Assembly: GCF_003054225.1 (NCBI RefSeq)
Contig: NZ_QBKQ01000003.1
Coordinates: 682,001-746,000 of the forward strand
Direction: 5' to 3'
DNA: 64,000 nt
DNA from: Christiangramia gaetbulicola
GTDB taxonomy: Bacteria > Bacteroidota > Bacteroidia > Flavobacteriales > Flavobacteriaceae
Position numbers and translations under genes: made by a program. This document shows positions 17,745 through 27,871 of this stretch, one piece after another. Within the stretch, counting starts at the first letter, position 1. Every line of letters starts with the position of its first letter. The notes under the pieces are model-generated. The model ran no database searches. It saw nothing but the letters and a program-made list of their open reading frames with translations, and had not been told where the DNA came from.

Positions 17745-18749
17745 TTATGGTTTTAAAACCACTCTGAACCTTGCCTTATTGTTCATCATTTTTTCAAAGG
17801 CTTCGTTTGCCTTATCGAGTGGAAACTCTTCTATCATTGGCTTAGTGCCTGTCATGGCGCTAAAGTTAAGCGTGTCTTCAGAATCTATCGCGGTTCCACT
17901 TGGCCAGCCAGCGGCAGATTTTCTACCCATTAATAGCTGCATTGGAGAAACCTCGATTGGTTCTCCAGTAGCGGCTACCATCAATAGCTTTCCGTCGATA
18001 CCTAAACCGTCTACAACTGCCGAAATAGCGTCGCTATGCGGAGCCGTGGCTAGGATTAATTTAGCGCCTCCAAGTTTCTGTAATTCTTCAGCGCCATCTT
18101 TTTCACCAGTATTAATAAAGTGGTGGGCTCCAAGATCTTCGGCAAGGCTTTTTTTATCATTGCTATGAGAGATCGCGACCGTTCGCATTCCCATTTTGGA
18201 AGCATATTGTATGGCCAGGTGTCCTAACCCTCCAATTCCCTGGACGGCGACCACATCACCGGCTCTAATTCCTGAATTTCTAAGGGCGTTATATACGGTT
18301 ATACCGGCACAAAGTAATGGTGCAGCGTCTGCAGATGATAATTCATCGGGAATGGCGGCGATGGCTTCTTTAGGAGCGGTCATATATTCAGCATAACCAC
18401 CGTCATAAGATATACCGCTAACTTTTGCATTCTGGCAGTTAATGAAATCGCCACGGCGACAAGGCTCACATTCAAAACAATGTCCTCCATGCCAGCCAAC
18501 ACCAACTCTCTGGCCTTTTTTCCAGTTGGAAACATTTTCACCTACTTCTTCCACGATACCTACAACCTCATGCCCGGGAATCCTTGGATATTCAAGTCCG
18601 GGAAATCCGCCTGCCTTTACAAAGTTGTCACTATGGCAAATTCCACAGGCTTCTACTTTTATTAAAACTTCGTTATCTGAAGGGCTTGGTTTGTCAACAT
18701 CCTTAATGATGAAATCTCCTCCTGCTTTTTCAATTACTGCTGCTTTCAT
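17745..18749 (-). CDS. Zinc-dependent alcohol dehydrogenase, AdhP type
   Basis: Medium-chain dehydrogenase that interconverts primary alcohols and aldehydes with NAD(P). Catalytic-zinc ligands are in CGICHSD and GHEVVG, and the structural zinc loop HCFECEPCRRGDFINC carries the four cysteines. The Rossmann motif is GIGGLGHLAIQYA. Its 334 residues match AdhP/AdhT-like enzymes. It is a single-gene unit with its own terminator. The natural substrate cannot be assigned from sequence. Confidence 0.88.
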   Translation of the reverse strand: MKAAVIEKAGGDFIIKDVDKPSPSDNEVLIKVEACGICHSDNFVKAGGFPGLEYPRIPGHEVVGIVEEVGENVSNWKKGQRVGVGWHGGHCFECEPCRRGDFINCQNAKVSGISYDGGYAEYMTAPKEAIAAIPDELSSADAAPLLCAGITVYNALRNSGIRAGDVVAVQGIGGLGHLAIQYASKMGMRTVAISHSNDKKSLAEDLGAHHFINTGEKDGAEELQKLGGAKLILATAPHSDAISAVVDGLGIDGKLLMVAATGEPIEVSPMQLLMGRKSAAGWPSGTAIDSEDTLNFSAMTGTKPMIEEFPLDKANEAFEKMMNNKARFRVVLKP

Positions 18750-18901
18750 ATGTTTTTAATATTTGATTTTAAAAGTCATATGCGATTCGCCTTAAAAGTT
18801 TCTGGATAGAAATAAATTTTCAAAAGGCTCATTTCATAATGAATTTTTTGGAAGCAGAAGTTACAAAATGAAGACCGTAAAAAACTTTAAGGCTTTGTTA
18901 A

Positions 18902-19591
18902 TTAAGATAATGTAAAGGGTAGGAGGATGATTAGTACCATTGAATTATTCATGCTATGTAATAAAATAGGCCAGATCATGGATTTATTTTCCAGTTTGAT
19001 CTTACCAAAAAAGAAACCTGCAATAATCCGTGGGAAGATCATCATTATAAGGACCAGGTCTAACTGAAAGCTATCTACATAATTATAAATATGTACAAAC
19101 CCGAAAATAATGGAACCAGCGATCCAGATGAGGAGGTAATATTTAAACAACCAAAAACAGGCGATCTGATAATATCTTTTAGGGATAAGCTCTCCCAGGG
19201 CATAATAACAAAAAAACAAACTCCCGAATACCAGAACATACTTTAGTGCCCAGTGAGCATCTTCCGGAATAAAAAGGCTGCCTATGATATAAAGTATAGC
19301 GCAGATGAAAAGTTTTAAGCTGGAAGGAGATGGTTTTAAAACACTCCGGAAAATACTTTCTTCGAGAACAGGGGCGGCAACGGCAGCAAGGAAAATGAAC
19401 TGTATTGGGTTTTCTTCAAGAATTTTCAGGATCTCGAATTGCTCATATTTCTGAAAATCAAGATCAAAAACCAGTACATCGAGCACCTGAACACCAATAA
19501 AAAAAAGGAAATAACACAGGATCATTAAAGTAAAGTTCCTGATAAGGTTCCTTACTTTTAATTCAAGATTATTCTGCCTTAATACATTCAA
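18902..19591 (-). CDS. CPBP-family intramembrane metalloprotease-like protein
   Basis: A 229-residue membrane protein with about six hydrophobic segments. The CPBP (Rce1/Abi) motifs are in order: EESIFR (EExxxR) near residue 78, a histidine in FGFVHIYNY, and HSMNN near the C-terminus, which together form the intramembrane active site. Some members process prenylated or bacteriocin-related peptides; the role here is unknown. It lies 15 bases after sdaA on the same strand and is probably co-transcribed. Confidence 0.8.
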   Translation of the reverse strand: MNVLRQNNLELKVRNLIRNFTLMILCYFLFFIGVQVLDVLVFDLDFQKYEQFEILKILEENPIQFIFLAAVAAPVLEESIFRSVLKPSPSSLKLFICAILYIIGSLFIPEDAHWALKYVLVFGSLFFCYYALGELIPKRYYQIACFWLFKYYLLIWIAGSIIFGFVHIYNYVDSFQLDLVLIMMIFPRIIAGFFFGKIKLENKSMIWPILLHSMNNSMVLIILLPFTLS

Positions 19592-19606
19592 GATTATCTT
19601 TTGTTT

Positions 19607-21040
19607 TTAGCAGTCACTCAGGCTAACCTTCACCGCGAGCCCGCCTTCAGAAGTTTCTTTATATTTACTATTCATATCTTTGGCAGTTTCCCACATGGTT
19701 TCAATAACCTTATCCAGCGGTACTTTCGCTCTGCTGGCATCACTTTCCATAGCGATCTCGGCGGCATTTATGGCCTTGATCGCACCCATGGCGTTTCTTT
19801 CTATACATGGTACCTGTACCAGGCCGCCAATAGGATCGCAGGTAAGTCCGAGATGATGTTCCATGGCGATCTCACTGGCCATAAGAACCTGCTCTGGGGT
19901 TCCTCCCATAAGTTCTGTAAGACCACCTGCTGCCATTGCCGAAGATACACCGATCTCTGCCTGGCAACCACCCATAGCTGCAGAAATAGTAGCTCCTTTT
20001 TTGAATAGACTACCAATTTCGCCGGCTACCAGCATGAATTTTTTGATGTCTTCATAGGTCGCATTATGGTTTTCAATAACCATATAATACATTAAAACAG
20101 CAGGAACGGTTCCTGCGCTTCCGTTAGTAGGGGCAGTAACCACACGTCCAAGAGAAGCATTTACTTCATTTACGCTTAAGGCGAAGCAGCTCACCCATTT
20201 TAATATCTGACGGAATTTCACCTCGGTTTGTCGAATGGCAGGGATCCAGTCATCAACGGAGCTATACTTCGTTTCGCCTATCAAACGCTGATGCATTTCG
20301 AAAGCTCTCCTTTTTACATTGAGGCCTCCCGGTAAAGTACCTTCAGTATGGCAACCTATATACATAGATTCTTGCATCACTTTCCAGATCTCTTTGAAGC
20401 CGGCATCAATCTCTTCATCAGTTCTTAGGGAACGCTCATTTTCAAGAACGATCTCTGAAATTGGTTTGTTCTCGGCTTTACAATATTGTAGAAGTTCTGT
20501 CGCTTTTTCAACTGGGAAAGGGAAGTCCTGAAAATTCTTCATTTTCTTGCTGGCATTTTTCCTTTCCTTTTTCACTACGAATCCGCCGCCAATTGAATAA
20601 AAGGAAGATGATGTTTTCTTCCCATTATAAAGACAGGCTCTAAAGGTCATTCCGTTAGGATGGAATTCTAAGAATTTTCGGTTGAATTTGATATTTTCAG
20701 TTATACTGAATTCAATATCTCTTTCACCATTAAGTAAAAGTTTACCCGTTTCCCTGATCCTTTCAATTTCAGATTCAAGAATGGAAATATCCATGGTCAC
20801 AGGATCGTGACCCAAAAGGCCTAAAAGTGTAGCGATATCTGTAGCGTGTCCTTTACCCGTAAGACTTAGAGATCCATAAAGATCTACATGTATCTTTTCT
20901 ACATCATCGAATCTATCCTTTTTCTTAAGTTCTCCAATCCATCTTTGAGCAGCTCTCCATGGTCCAAGAGTATGGGAGCTGGAAGGGCCTACGCCAACCT
21001 TAAGCATGTCAAAAACGCTAATGCATTCAATTTTTCGCAT
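19607..21040 (-). CDS. sdaA: L-serine ammonia-lyase (iron-sulfur type)
   Basis: Deaminates L-serine to pyruvate and ammonia using a [4Fe-4S] cluster. Single-chain form of 477 residues with the N-terminal beta domain ([15 protein letters not shown]) and the C-terminal alpha domain containing [13 protein letters not shown] and the cluster-binding cysteines in [21 protein letters not shown], plus a final cysteine two or three residues from the end (SLSDC), which caps the cluster in known enzymes. It diverges from dnaK. Confidence 0.94.
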   Translation of the reverse strand: MRKIECISVFDMLKVGVGPSSSHTLGPWRAAQRWIGELKKKDRFDDVEKIHVDLYGSLSLTGKGHATDIATLLGLLGHDPVTMDISILESEIERIRETGKLLLNGERDIEFSITENIKFNRKFLEFHPNGMTFRACLYNGKKTSSSFYSIGGGFVVKKERKNASKKMKNFQDFPFPVEKATELLQYCKAENKPISEIVLENERSLRTDEEIDAGFKEIWKVMQESMYIGCHTEGTLPGGLNVKRRAFEMHQRLIGETKYSSVDDWIPAIRQTEVKFRQILKWVSCFALSVNEVNASLGRVVTAPTNGSAGTVPAVLMYYMVIENHNATYEDIKKFMLVAGEIGSLFKKGATISAAMGGCQAEIGVSSAMAAGGLTELMGGTPEQVLMASEIAMEHHLGLTCDPIGGLVQVPCIERNAMGAIKAINAAEIAMESDASRAKVPLDKVIETMWETAKDMNSKYKETSEGGLAVKVSLSDC

Positions 21041-21161
21041 TCAGAGTAAAAATTTGAAGACAAAAATAAGGATTTGTTAATGCTGCCCATCAAAAATCGA
21101 GGAAATTATATCGTTGTAGTTTTCCCTGAAATCTTTGTGATGACAAGCTGTTTTAAAAAAG

Positions 21162-21201
21162 TGACAGTCTGTCAGAAGAATTGCGCTGGCATAATGATTG
21201 A
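21162..21201 (+). promoter_or_regulatory. Putative sigma-54-like promoter and palindromic site upstream of dnaK
   Basis: TGGCATAATGATTGA at 21187-21201 matches the -24/-12 layout (GG, ten bases, then TTGA where TTGC is expected), 53 bases before the dnaK start. Immediately upstream, TGACAGTCTGTCA (21162-21174) is a near-perfect inverted repeat. The assignment is by eye, and a mismatch at the -12 cytosine weakens it. Confidence 0.4.
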
Positions 21202-21254
21202 CTTCTAGTGACTGTAAAATTGATAAACTAACGTAAAAAACAAGTTATATAGTT

Positions 21255-23180
21255 ATGAGTAAAGTAATTGGAATTGACTTGGGTACCACCAACTCCTGCG
21301 TTGCCGTAATGGAAGGTAGCGAGCCAACGGTGATACCTAATGCCGAAGGAAAAAGAACTACACCTTCTGTAATCGCATTTGTAGAAGGTGGCGAGATAAA
21401 GGTTGGTGATCCTGCAAAACGTCAGGCAGTAACCAACCCACAGAAAACTATTTCTTCTATAAAGAGATTTATGGGGAATAAGTATTCTGAATCTTCAAAA
21501 GAAGCGGGAAGAGTACCTTACACCGTTAAGAAAGGTGATAATGATACTCCACGTGTAGAAATCGACGGTCGTCTTTATACTCCACAGGAACTTTCAGCAA
21601 TGGTACTTCAAAAAATGAAGAAAACGGCTGAGGATTACCTTGGACAGGATGTGACTGAAGCAGTTATTACCGTTCCTGCATATTTTAATGACTCTCAGCG
21701 TCACGCTACAAAAGAAGCTGGTGAGATCGCAGGTCTTAAAGTTAGAAGAATTATTAACGAGCCAACCGCAGCAGCACTTGCTTACGGATTGGATAAAAAA
21801 TCTCAGGACCAGAAGATCGCTGTGTATGACCTTGGTGGTGGTACTTTCGATATTTCTATTCTTGAGCTAGGTGATGGTGTTTTTGAAGTACTTTCTACTA
21901 ATGGTGATACTCACCTTGGTGGGGATGACTTTGATGAAGTATTGATCGATTACCTTGCAGATAACTTCCAGAAAGCTGAAGACATAGATCTTAGAAAAGA
22001 TCCTATGGCGCTTCAGAGATTGAAAGAAGCTGCAGAGAAAGCGAAGATCGAATTATCTTCTTCTTCTCAAACCGAGATCAACCTTCCTTACGTAACCGCA
22101 ACTGCAAGCGGACCAAAGCACCTTGTAGAGACTATTACTCGTTCTAAGTTCGAGCAATTAGCTTCAGAACTAGTTACAAGATCTATGGAGCCTGTGAAAA
22201 AAGCTCTTAGCGATGCAGGTCTTTCTAAAAGTGATATCGACGAGGTAATTCTTGTTGGTGGATCAACCCGTATCCCTAAGATTCAGGAAGAAGTAGAAGC
22301 ATTCTTTGGTAAGAAGCCTTCTAAAGGTGTAAACCCAGATGAGGTTGTTGCAATTGGTGCAGCTATTCAGGGTGGTGTACTTACAGGAGATGTAAAAGAT
22401 GTATTGCTTCTAGATGTTACTCCACTTTCTCTAGGTATTGAAACTATGGGAGGAGTTAATACTAAACTTATCGAAGCGAACACTACGATACCAACCAAGA
22501 AGTCACAGACCTTCTCTACAGCGGCAGATAATCAGCCATCTGTTGAGATCCACGTACTTCAGGGAGAGCGTCCAATGGCGGCAGATAACAAGACAATTGG
22601 TAGATTCCACTTAGACGGAATTCCACCAGCGCCAAGAGGAACTCCTCAAATTGAAGTTACTTTCGATATTGATGCCAACGGTATCATTAAAGTAAGTGCT
22701 ACAGATAAAGCAACCGGTAAGTCTCAGGATATTCGTATCGAAGCTTCTTCAGGATTAACAGAAGAGGAAATCGAAAAAATGAAGAAAGAGGCTGAAGCGA
22801 ATGCTGATGCAGATAAGAAAGCGAAAGAGAAAGTTGATAAGCTTAATGAGGCTGATGCAATGATTTTCCAGACTGAAAAGCAGTTGAAAGAATTTGGTGA
22901 TAAACTCTCTGATGAGAAGAAGAAGCCAATCGAGGAAGCATTGGAAGAGCTTAAGAAAGCTTATGAAACTAAAGAAGTTGAAACTATTCAGCCTGCTCTA
23001 GACAAGATCAACGAGGCATGGAAAACTGCTTCAGAAGAAATGTACAAAGCACAGGCAGAAGCTCAGGGTGGAGCAAACGGACAGCCAGGTGGACCACAAC
23101 AAGGTGCAACCGGAGCTGAAGGTGGAGACGCCAAGAGTGGAGATGATGTAGAAGATGTAGATTTTGAAGAGGTTAAATAA
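21255..23180 (+). CDS. dnaK: Hsp70 chaperone DnaK
   Basis: ATP-dependent chaperone. Nucleotide-binding domain about residues 1-385, with [17 protein letters not shown], the phosphate-2 motif [15 protein letters not shown] and the adenosine motif LVGGSTRIP; then the linker [16 protein letters not shown], a substrate-binding beta domain and a helical lid. The C-terminus has a Gly/Gln-rich tail and ends in an acidic EDVDFEEVK. Its 641 residues are typical. It is transcribed alone with no grpE or dnaJ next to it and has its own terminator. Confidence 0.98.
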   Translation: MSKVIGIDLGTTNSCVAVMEGSEPTVIPNAEGKRTTPSVIAFVEGGEIKVGDPAKRQAVTNPQKTISSIKRFMGNKYSESSKEAGRVPYTVKKGDNDTPRVEIDGRLYTPQELSAMVLQKMKKTAEDYLGQDVTEAVITVPAYFNDSQRHATKEAGEIAGLKVRRIINEPTAAALAYGLDKKSQDQKIAVYDLGGGTFDISILELGDGVFEVLSTNGDTHLGGDDFDEVLIDYLADNFQKAEDIDLRKDPMALQRLKEAAEKAKIELSSSSQTEINLPYVTATASGPKHLVETITRSKFEQLASELVTRSMEPVKKALSDAGLSKSDIDEVILVGGSTRIPKIQEEVEAFFGKKPSKGVNPDEVVAIGAAIQGGVLTGDVKDVLLLDVTPLSLGIETMGGVNTKLIEANTTIPTKKSQTFSTAADNQPSVEIHVLQGERPMAADNKTIGRFHLDGIPPAPRGTPQIEVTFDIDANGIIKVSATDKATGKSQDIRIEASSGLTEEEIEKMKKEAEANADADKKAKEKVDKLNEADAMIFQTEKQLKEFGDKLSDEKKKPIEEALEELKKAYETKEVETIQPALDKINEAWKTASEEMYKAQAEAQGGANGQPGGPQQGATGAEGGDAKSGDDVEDVDFEEVK

Positions 23181-23202
23181 TCTTTAAATCACTATTAATT
23201 TG

Positions 23203-23235
23203 AAAGCCCCGCAGCAATGTGGGGCTTTTTCATTT
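23203..23235 (+). terminator. Intrinsic terminator after dnaK
   Basis: The stem AAAGCCCC / GGGGCTTT (23203-23210 and 23221-23228), with a ten-base loop, is followed by a T-run. Confidence 0.88.
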
Positions 23236-23284
23236 TTATACGCAACCTTTTTTCATGTTTCGTATCTACATAAAAACTACCACG

Positions 23285-23626
23285 ATGAAAAAAATCTTAG
23301 TCCCAATTGCCTGTCTCTTATTTTTCTCCTGCTCAGATGACGACTTTCAAGGTTGTACAAATGCTGAAAGTAAAACCTGGTTTAACGAGTTTAAGGCAGA
23401 ACTTGATGCCGATTGCTCTCTACAGGTTTCCATTTTCAAGGGGAATTATAATGGTGAAACGGTTTATTATCAATTAATAACAGACCCAAGGGTTAATTTC
23501 CAGGCTATGCTCGAATTTTACAATTGCGATGGGGTAGTAGTGGCTAATCTAACTGCCGAGGAAAGTAATGAGTACCTTACTGAACAGGCCGAAAATGATG
23601 AAAAAATATATACCTGTTCAGAATAA
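23285..23626 (+). CDS. Small lipoprotein of unknown function
   Basis: A 113-residue predicted lipoprotein: signal peptide with lipobox FFSC (Cys16) followed by SDDD, an acidic patch like that used for surface export in Bacteroidota. The frame is open upstream to 23219, but a start at 23285 (ATG after a purine-rich stretch) gives a proper signal peptide. The mature part has four further cysteines, which could form two disulfides, and no motif I recognise. It lies between the dnaK terminator and eutC, to which it converges. Confidence 0.7.
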   Translation: MKKILVPIACLLFFSCSDDDFQGCTNAESKTWFNEFKAELDADCSLQVSIFKGNYNGETVYYQLITDPRVNFQAMLEFYNCDGVVVANLTAEESNEYLTEQAENDEKIYTCSE

Positions 23627-23633
23627 ACAGGTT

Positions 23634-24386
23634 CTATTTCCTGTCTATCTGGTTTGGTAAACTGGCTTTTAATTTTACTCCGCTTATTTTTCTACGGAAA
23701 GATTCTTTGATGAAGTATTGTAGTAAATCTGCTGCTTTTTCAATACTCATTCCGTTTTCATGTATATTGGAAATACAGTTGCGGCGTTCATCGGTAGTTT
23801 CTGATCTTGGTTCGTATGTGGTATAGATTCCCATGCTTTTTGGCGAAGATAAACCTGGTCTTTCGCCGATAAATACTGCCGTAAATTTTGCATTTAGTTT
23901 TTCAGCGATCTCATCGCCAATTGCCACTCTGCCAAATTTTACCAGGCATAAACCAATTTTATAATCATTTAATTTTGGTAGAATTTCTTTAAGTAGCGGA
24001 ATGGCTCTTTCGTTGATAGCATCTGCGGCGAGTCCGTCAGTTAGAATAAAGAGAATATCAAAATCACCATTTTCAGATTCTGAAGTTTCTGCCAGTTTTT
24101 TACCGAGATCAGGACGTTTTAAATATTCTTTTCTATCAGAAACTTTGGTTTGAAATTGATAAACCGGAAGTTTAAAATCCTGAAGATGTTTTAATAATTC
24201 CTTTTCTTTTAGATCTGAATAAATAGCGTCTTTAGTAAAGGCATGATCTTCCTGGAAACTCAAAACTTCTCTGGTTGGTAAACTACCACCGGAATTTCCC
24301 AAAGCGATACGGGCTTTGGAAAGCGACCTCAGGTTTTCCCAGGGATCTATTTGAAGATAGTTGCTTTTTGAAATTTCCTTTGCCAT
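23634..24386 (-). CDS. eutC: Ethanolamine ammonia-lyase small subunit
   Basis: Small subunit of the adenosylcobalamin-dependent lyase that turns ethanolamine into acetaldehyde and ammonia. It has the family motifs DGLAADAINERA and GLCLVKFGRVAIGDEIAE and the cobalamin-side segment IGERPGLSSPKSMGIYTTYEP. The frame is open to 24464, but the conserved protein begins at the tandem ATGs at 24389/24386, which overlap the eutB stop (ATGATGG), giving about 250 residues. The close overlap implies coupled translation with eutB. No EutA reactivase and no microcompartment shell genes are nearby. Confidence 0.93.
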   Translation of the reverse strand: MAKEISKSNYLQIDPWENLRSLSKARIALGNSGGSLPTREVLSFQEDHAFTKDAIYSDLKEKELLKHLQDFKLPVYQFQTKVSDRKEYLKRPDLGKKLAETSESENGDFDILFILTDGLAADAINERAIPLLKEILPKLNDYKIGLCLVKFGRVAIGDEIAEKLNAKFTAVFIGERPGLSSPKSMGIYTTYEPRSETTDERRNCISNIHENGMSIEKAADLLQYFIKESFRRKISGVKLKASLPNQIDRK

Positions 24387-25750
24387 CATTTTAGTTTTAG
24401 CATTTGCTCCTTCAGTTCTTTTCGATTTCCCTGGTCGTCGAAAATTCCCATTTTCAGCAGCCATTCTTCAAATTCGGGAGCAGGTCGTTTATTCAAAACT
24501 TTTCGCAGGTACATCGCATCATGAAAAGAAGTTGACTGGTAGTTCAGCATGATGTCATCTGCTCCGGGCACGCCCATGATATAATTACAACCAGCAACCC
24601 CTAATAGGGTTAGCAAAGAATCCATGTCATCCTGGTCGGCTTCAGCGTGATTGGTATAGCAAACATCGCAGCCCATAGGTAAGCCAAGTAATTTTCCGCA
24701 GAAATGATCTTCCAGGGCGGCACGTATGATCTGTTTTCCATCATACAAATATTCCGGTCCAATAAATCCAACTACTGTATTCACCAGGAAAGGATCAAAT
24801 TTTCGAGCCACTGCATAAGCCCGGGCTTCAAGGGTTTGTTGATCGACTCCATGATGGGCATCGGCCGACAGGGAAGAACCCTGACCCGTTTCAAAATACA
24901 TCATCTGGTTTCCGATGGTGCCACGACCTAATTCCTTCCCGGCCTCATAAGCTTCCTGAAGTAATTTCAAATCAATTCCAAAAGAGGAGTTCGTTTTTTC
25001 AGTTCCGCCTATAGATTGAAATATAAGATCCACCGGCGCTTTGTCGATAATTTCAAACGTAGTGGTTAGATGACTTAAAATACAATTTTGAGTTGGGATC
25101 TCGTATTGCTGCCTGAAGTCGTCCAGTTGCTTGAGAAGCTTTGAAACTTCCTGCGGATTATCTGTGGCCGGATTAATCCCTATCACCGCATCTCCACAGC
25201 CATACATGAGTCCGTCGATAATGCTGGCAGCAATTCCTTTTGGATCATCTGAAGGATTATTCGGTTGAAGACGCACCGAAAAATGACCTTTTAAGCCGAT
25301 GGTATTTCTAAACTTTGTAACCACTTCAATTTTTGAGGCTATCGAGATCAGATCCTGGTTTCGCATAATTTTAGAAACTGCAGCGACCATTTCTGGGATT
25401 AATCCAGGAGCTAGACCTTTTAAAGTTTTACCATCTACTTCATAAGAAAGCAGATAATCCCTGAATTCAGCAACCGTAAGGCTTGATATTGGTTTAAAGG
25501 CTTCTGTGTCATGATCATCGATAATAAGCCGGGTAACTTCATCCTTTTCATAAGGGATCAGCAGATCGTCCAGGAATGCTTTTAATGGAATTTCACTCAG
25601 GCAATACTGGGCGGCAATTCGTTCCTTATTATCTTCAGCAGCGATTCCAGCTAGCGCATCCCCAGATCTCTCAGGAGTTGCTTTAGCCAGAACCGTTTTA
25701 AGATCTTTGAAAGAGTATGTTTTTCCGCGAAGAGTAAATTTGTACGCCAT
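24386..25750 (-). CDS. eutB: Ethanolamine ammonia-lyase large subunit
   Basis: Catalytic TIM-barrel subunit that binds ethanolamine. Conserved segments include GLMYGCGDAVIGINPATDNP, the substrate-binding FQSIGGTEKTNSSFG, and the C-terminal GCNYIMGVPGADDIMLNYQSTSFHD. Its 454 residues match the family. It follows the Nramp-like transporter gene by 94 bp on the same strand. In many bacteria an ethanolamine permease sits in this position, so the transporter may serve the enzyme. This is probably a minimal catabolic route that uses ethanolamine as a nitrogen or carbon source. Confidence 0.95.
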   Translation of the reverse strand: MAYKFTLRGKTYSFKDLKTVLAKATPERSGDALAGIAAEDNKERIAAQYCLSEIPLKAFLDDLLIPYEKDEVTRLIIDDHDTEAFKPISSLTVAEFRDYLLSYEVDGKTLKGLAPGLIPEMVAAVSKIMRNQDLISIASKIEVVTKFRNTIGLKGHFSVRLQPNNPSDDPKGIAASIIDGLMYGCGDAVIGINPATDNPQEVSKLLKQLDDFRQQYEIPTQNCILSHLTTTFEIIDKAPVDLIFQSIGGTEKTNSSFGIDLKLLQEAYEAGKELGRGTIGNQMMYFETGQGSSLSADAHHGVDQQTLEARAYAVARKFDPFLVNTVVGFIGPEYLYDGKQIIRAALEDHFCGKLLGLPMGCDVCYTNHAEADQDDMDSLLTLLGVAGCNYIMGVPGADDIMLNYQSTSFHDAMYLRKVLNKRPAPEFEEWLLKMGIFDDQGNRKELKEQMLKLK

Positions 25751-25844
25751 AATTGCCGAATCCTGAACTTAATTTACGAAGATTCAGGAACGGTAAGCAA
25801 TCTATTTTGCGTTTTAAGTTTTATTTAATCCTGGGTGAACCAGT

Positions 25845-27113
25845 TTAAGCGATTAGGGTGTAAATATAAATTCCTGCAAAAACCACTAATATGGCAAAAC
25901 AGAAAAGACTGAATATTCTATAGGTTTTTCCGGGTCTGTCGCCTGCAGGCATCTGGTTTCCGGTTACGATCTTATAGTTGAACCAGGCTATTACCGGGGC
26001 CGATAAAAAGGAAATTGCCGTAGCAAAGTCGATTAACGCAGTAAAGGAGGTTCCGAAGAAATAGAGAATAAATAGCGCTAATAGCGGGATTAGGAAGACA
26101 TTGATCCTATAGTTTCTCCATCGTCTCTTTTTGGAATGATCATCTGCAATTTTGTTTTCAGCAAGGATCTCGGAGATCACTCTGGGAAAGGCATCGGTGA
26201 CGGCTAGGGTAGTGGAGAACATTGCAATAAAGGCAGCTATTCCCACAACTGGTCTGCTCCAATCGCCAAGTGTTTTTCCGTACATATCTATCAGCTGACC
26301 AGAAAACTCCACGCCATTGCTTGAAAAACTGAGTCCGCTTCCAAACATGATCAAAGCTCCCATGAGCAGAAAAAGAATTCCGATGAAAGCGGCCGCAAAA
26401 AAACCAATATTGAAGTCGGTAAAGGCTTCCTTAACGCTGGTTCTTCGATTGTTTCCTTCAGCTTTTTCCTTGGTCCAGATAGAATGCCATACCGAAGCAT
26501 CCAATGGGATGGGCATCCAGCCCATAAATGATATGATAAAAGCGATGCCGGCTTTATTCCAGATATCGGGAGCGGTATAGGAAAGAGCATTATCGAGCCT
26601 TCCATCGCCAAAAGCGAAAATTACGGCAGATAAAGTAGCGATAGCTAGAAGGCTAATAATTACTTTCATCGTTGTATCTAAAGCCGAATATTTGCCAACC
26701 AGAAGTAAAGCGATACAAATTCCAAGAACGATAAAACTCCAGGTGAAGATGGACCAGCCCATACTGAAAAGTTCTTCCGCAAGACCTGCGGAAACAATGG
26801 TAACAGCCGCCTGAATGATAAACATGGTGCCCACGGTAACCAGTATAAAAATACGGTAGGGCCATTTGCCCATTTTCCGGTAACCGGTAATTAAATGATC
26901 TCCGGTTGCTGCAGCATAGCGCGGTCCGAATTCCAGAAACGGATATTTGGTGGCACAGGCGAGTACTAGAACCCAGATCAAAAGAAATCCATAATCGGCA
27001 CCTGCACGGGTGGACTGTACCAGGTGAGAAACACCAATGGCTGCACCAGCAAGTAAGAATCCCGGGCCTAAAGTTTTAAGAATGGAGGTTTTTGAGGTTA
27101 GTTTATGACTCAT
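25845..27113 (-). CDS. Nramp-related transporter lacking the canonical metal-binding motifs
   Basis: A 422-residue membrane protein with about eleven hydrophobic segments and the Nramp-like N-terminus KTLGPGFLLAGAAIGVSH. In true Nramp manganese/iron transporters the first membrane helix carries DPGN and the sixth carries MPH. Here the aligned first motif reads GVSH (residues 27-30), and the probable sixth helix reads WMPIPLDASVWHS without MPH. Divalent-metal transport as in MntH is therefore doubtful. It is directly upstream of eutBC on the same strand, so an ethanolamine-related or cofactor-related substrate is possible, but this is only context. Confidence 0.75.
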   Translation of the reverse strand: MSHKLTSKTSILKTLGPGFLLAGAAIGVSHLVQSTRAGADYGFLLIWVLVLACATKYPFLEFGPRYAAATGDHLITGYRKMGKWPYRIFILVTVGTMFIIQAAVTIVSAGLAEELFSMGWSIFTWSFIVLGICIALLLVGKYSALDTTMKVIISLLAIATLSAVIFAFGDGRLDNALSYTAPDIWNKAGIAFIISFMGWMPIPLDASVWHSIWTKEKAEGNNRRTSVKEAFTDFNIGFFAAAFIGILFLLMGALIMFGSGLSFSSNGVEFSGQLIDMYGKTLGDWSRPVVGIAAFIAMFSTTLAVTDAFPRVISEILAENKIADDHSKKRRWRNYRINVFLIPLLALFILYFFGTSFTALIDFATAISFLSAPVIAWFNYKIVTGNQMPAGDRPGKTYRIFSLFCFAILVVFAGIYIYTLIA

Positions 27114-27150
27114 GTTTTAGTGTCAAGTCTGATTCAATTCTAATTCAAAA

Positions 27151-27176
27151 GATTCTGAAACAAGTTCAGAATGACA
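27151..27176. repeat. Partial intergenic repeat copy
   Basis: ATTCTGAAACAAGTTCAGAA followed by TGACA is a hairpin that resembles the right end of the elements at 2052-2120 and 3177-3235. It sits between the transporter and hydrolase genes. Confidence 0.55.
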
Positions 27177-27200
27177 AGTATTTAAAAGAATTGAAACAAA

Positions 27201-27836
27201 TTAAGCAAATTTTGAGATCAATTCGGTATTTACTTCATGGCCACCTTCAAAAGTCAGGATCTCCAGGTTTTTCGGGAATAATTCTTTCAGCCTTGATTCT
27301 TCTACCTTAACTATTCCAGATTTCAGATACTCATCTTTAGTCCCATAAATAAAACTAAAATTTGTCTTATCGAGAAACTTAAAATCATCAGCCGTTAATT
27401 CCTGAGGTACTTTTCCAGAATGCATGATAAGGTTCTTACACTTGATCTTTCTTCTGGCAATAAATCTTGCAGCTACAGAAACTCCCTGGGAATATCCCAA
27501 AATATTAAGATTGTCAATATTAGAAAGGCCTTCAGCTTTATAAACCGCATCGAGATAATTCAGGACATTTTTTATTTCGGTCTCGGTGTTTTCCCTGGTG
27601 AGCCAGGAAGCGCCAATGTGCTTATATTCTCCATTCAAATAATATTTCGAAGAAGCTTGAGGGATGATAATATAATTTTCCTCCTCATTGAGATGTTTGA
27701 AATATTTCAGAAAATATTTGCTGAGGTATCCAATTCCATGAAATACAAGCCAGACAGTTTTAGTGTTATCATTTAATTGATTCAGGGTTTGATACGTATT
27801 ATTTGTGGTATAGGTAACCGTGTTTTCTTTTATCAT
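27201..27836 (-). CDS. Alpha/beta hydrolase (phospholipase/carboxylesterase type)
   Basis: A 211-residue cytoplasmic protein with the nucleophile elbow GYSQGVS (the Ser is the probable nucleophile), an oxyanion-type LVFHGIGY segment near residue 30, and a late histidine in EGGHEVN; an aspartate in YGTKDEYL completes a plausible triad. It resembles the YpfH/esterase group. The substrate is unknown. It is first on the minus strand before the Nramp-like and eut genes, but the 87-bp gap with a repeat makes co-transcription uncertain. Confidence 0.75.
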   Translation of the reverse strand: MIKENTVTYTTNNTYQTLNQLNDNTKTVWLVFHGIGYLSKYFLKYFKHLNEEENYIIIPQASSKYYLNGEYKHIGASWLTRENTETEIKNVLNYLDAVYKAEGLSNIDNLNILGYSQGVSVAARFIARRKIKCKNLIMHSGKVPQELTADDFKFLDKTNFSFIYGTKDEYLKSGIVKVEESRLKELFPKNLEILTFEGGHEVNTELISKFA

Positions 27837-27871
27837 AGATCATTAATTCTTACGCAATAATATTAAAACTA

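Noticed and set aside
24387-24464. N-terminal extension of EutC inside eutB
   Set aside because: The conserved protein begins at the ATGATGG overlapping the eutB stop, and the extension is only the eutB end read in another frame.
25845-27113. Calling the transporter MntH (manganese/iron importer)
   Set aside because: The DPGN and MPH metal-binding motifs are both missing.
23634-27836. A full ethanolamine-utilisation microcompartment locus
   Set aside because: Only eutB and eutC are present; no shell, eutA, eutD, eutE or eutG-like genes are nearby.
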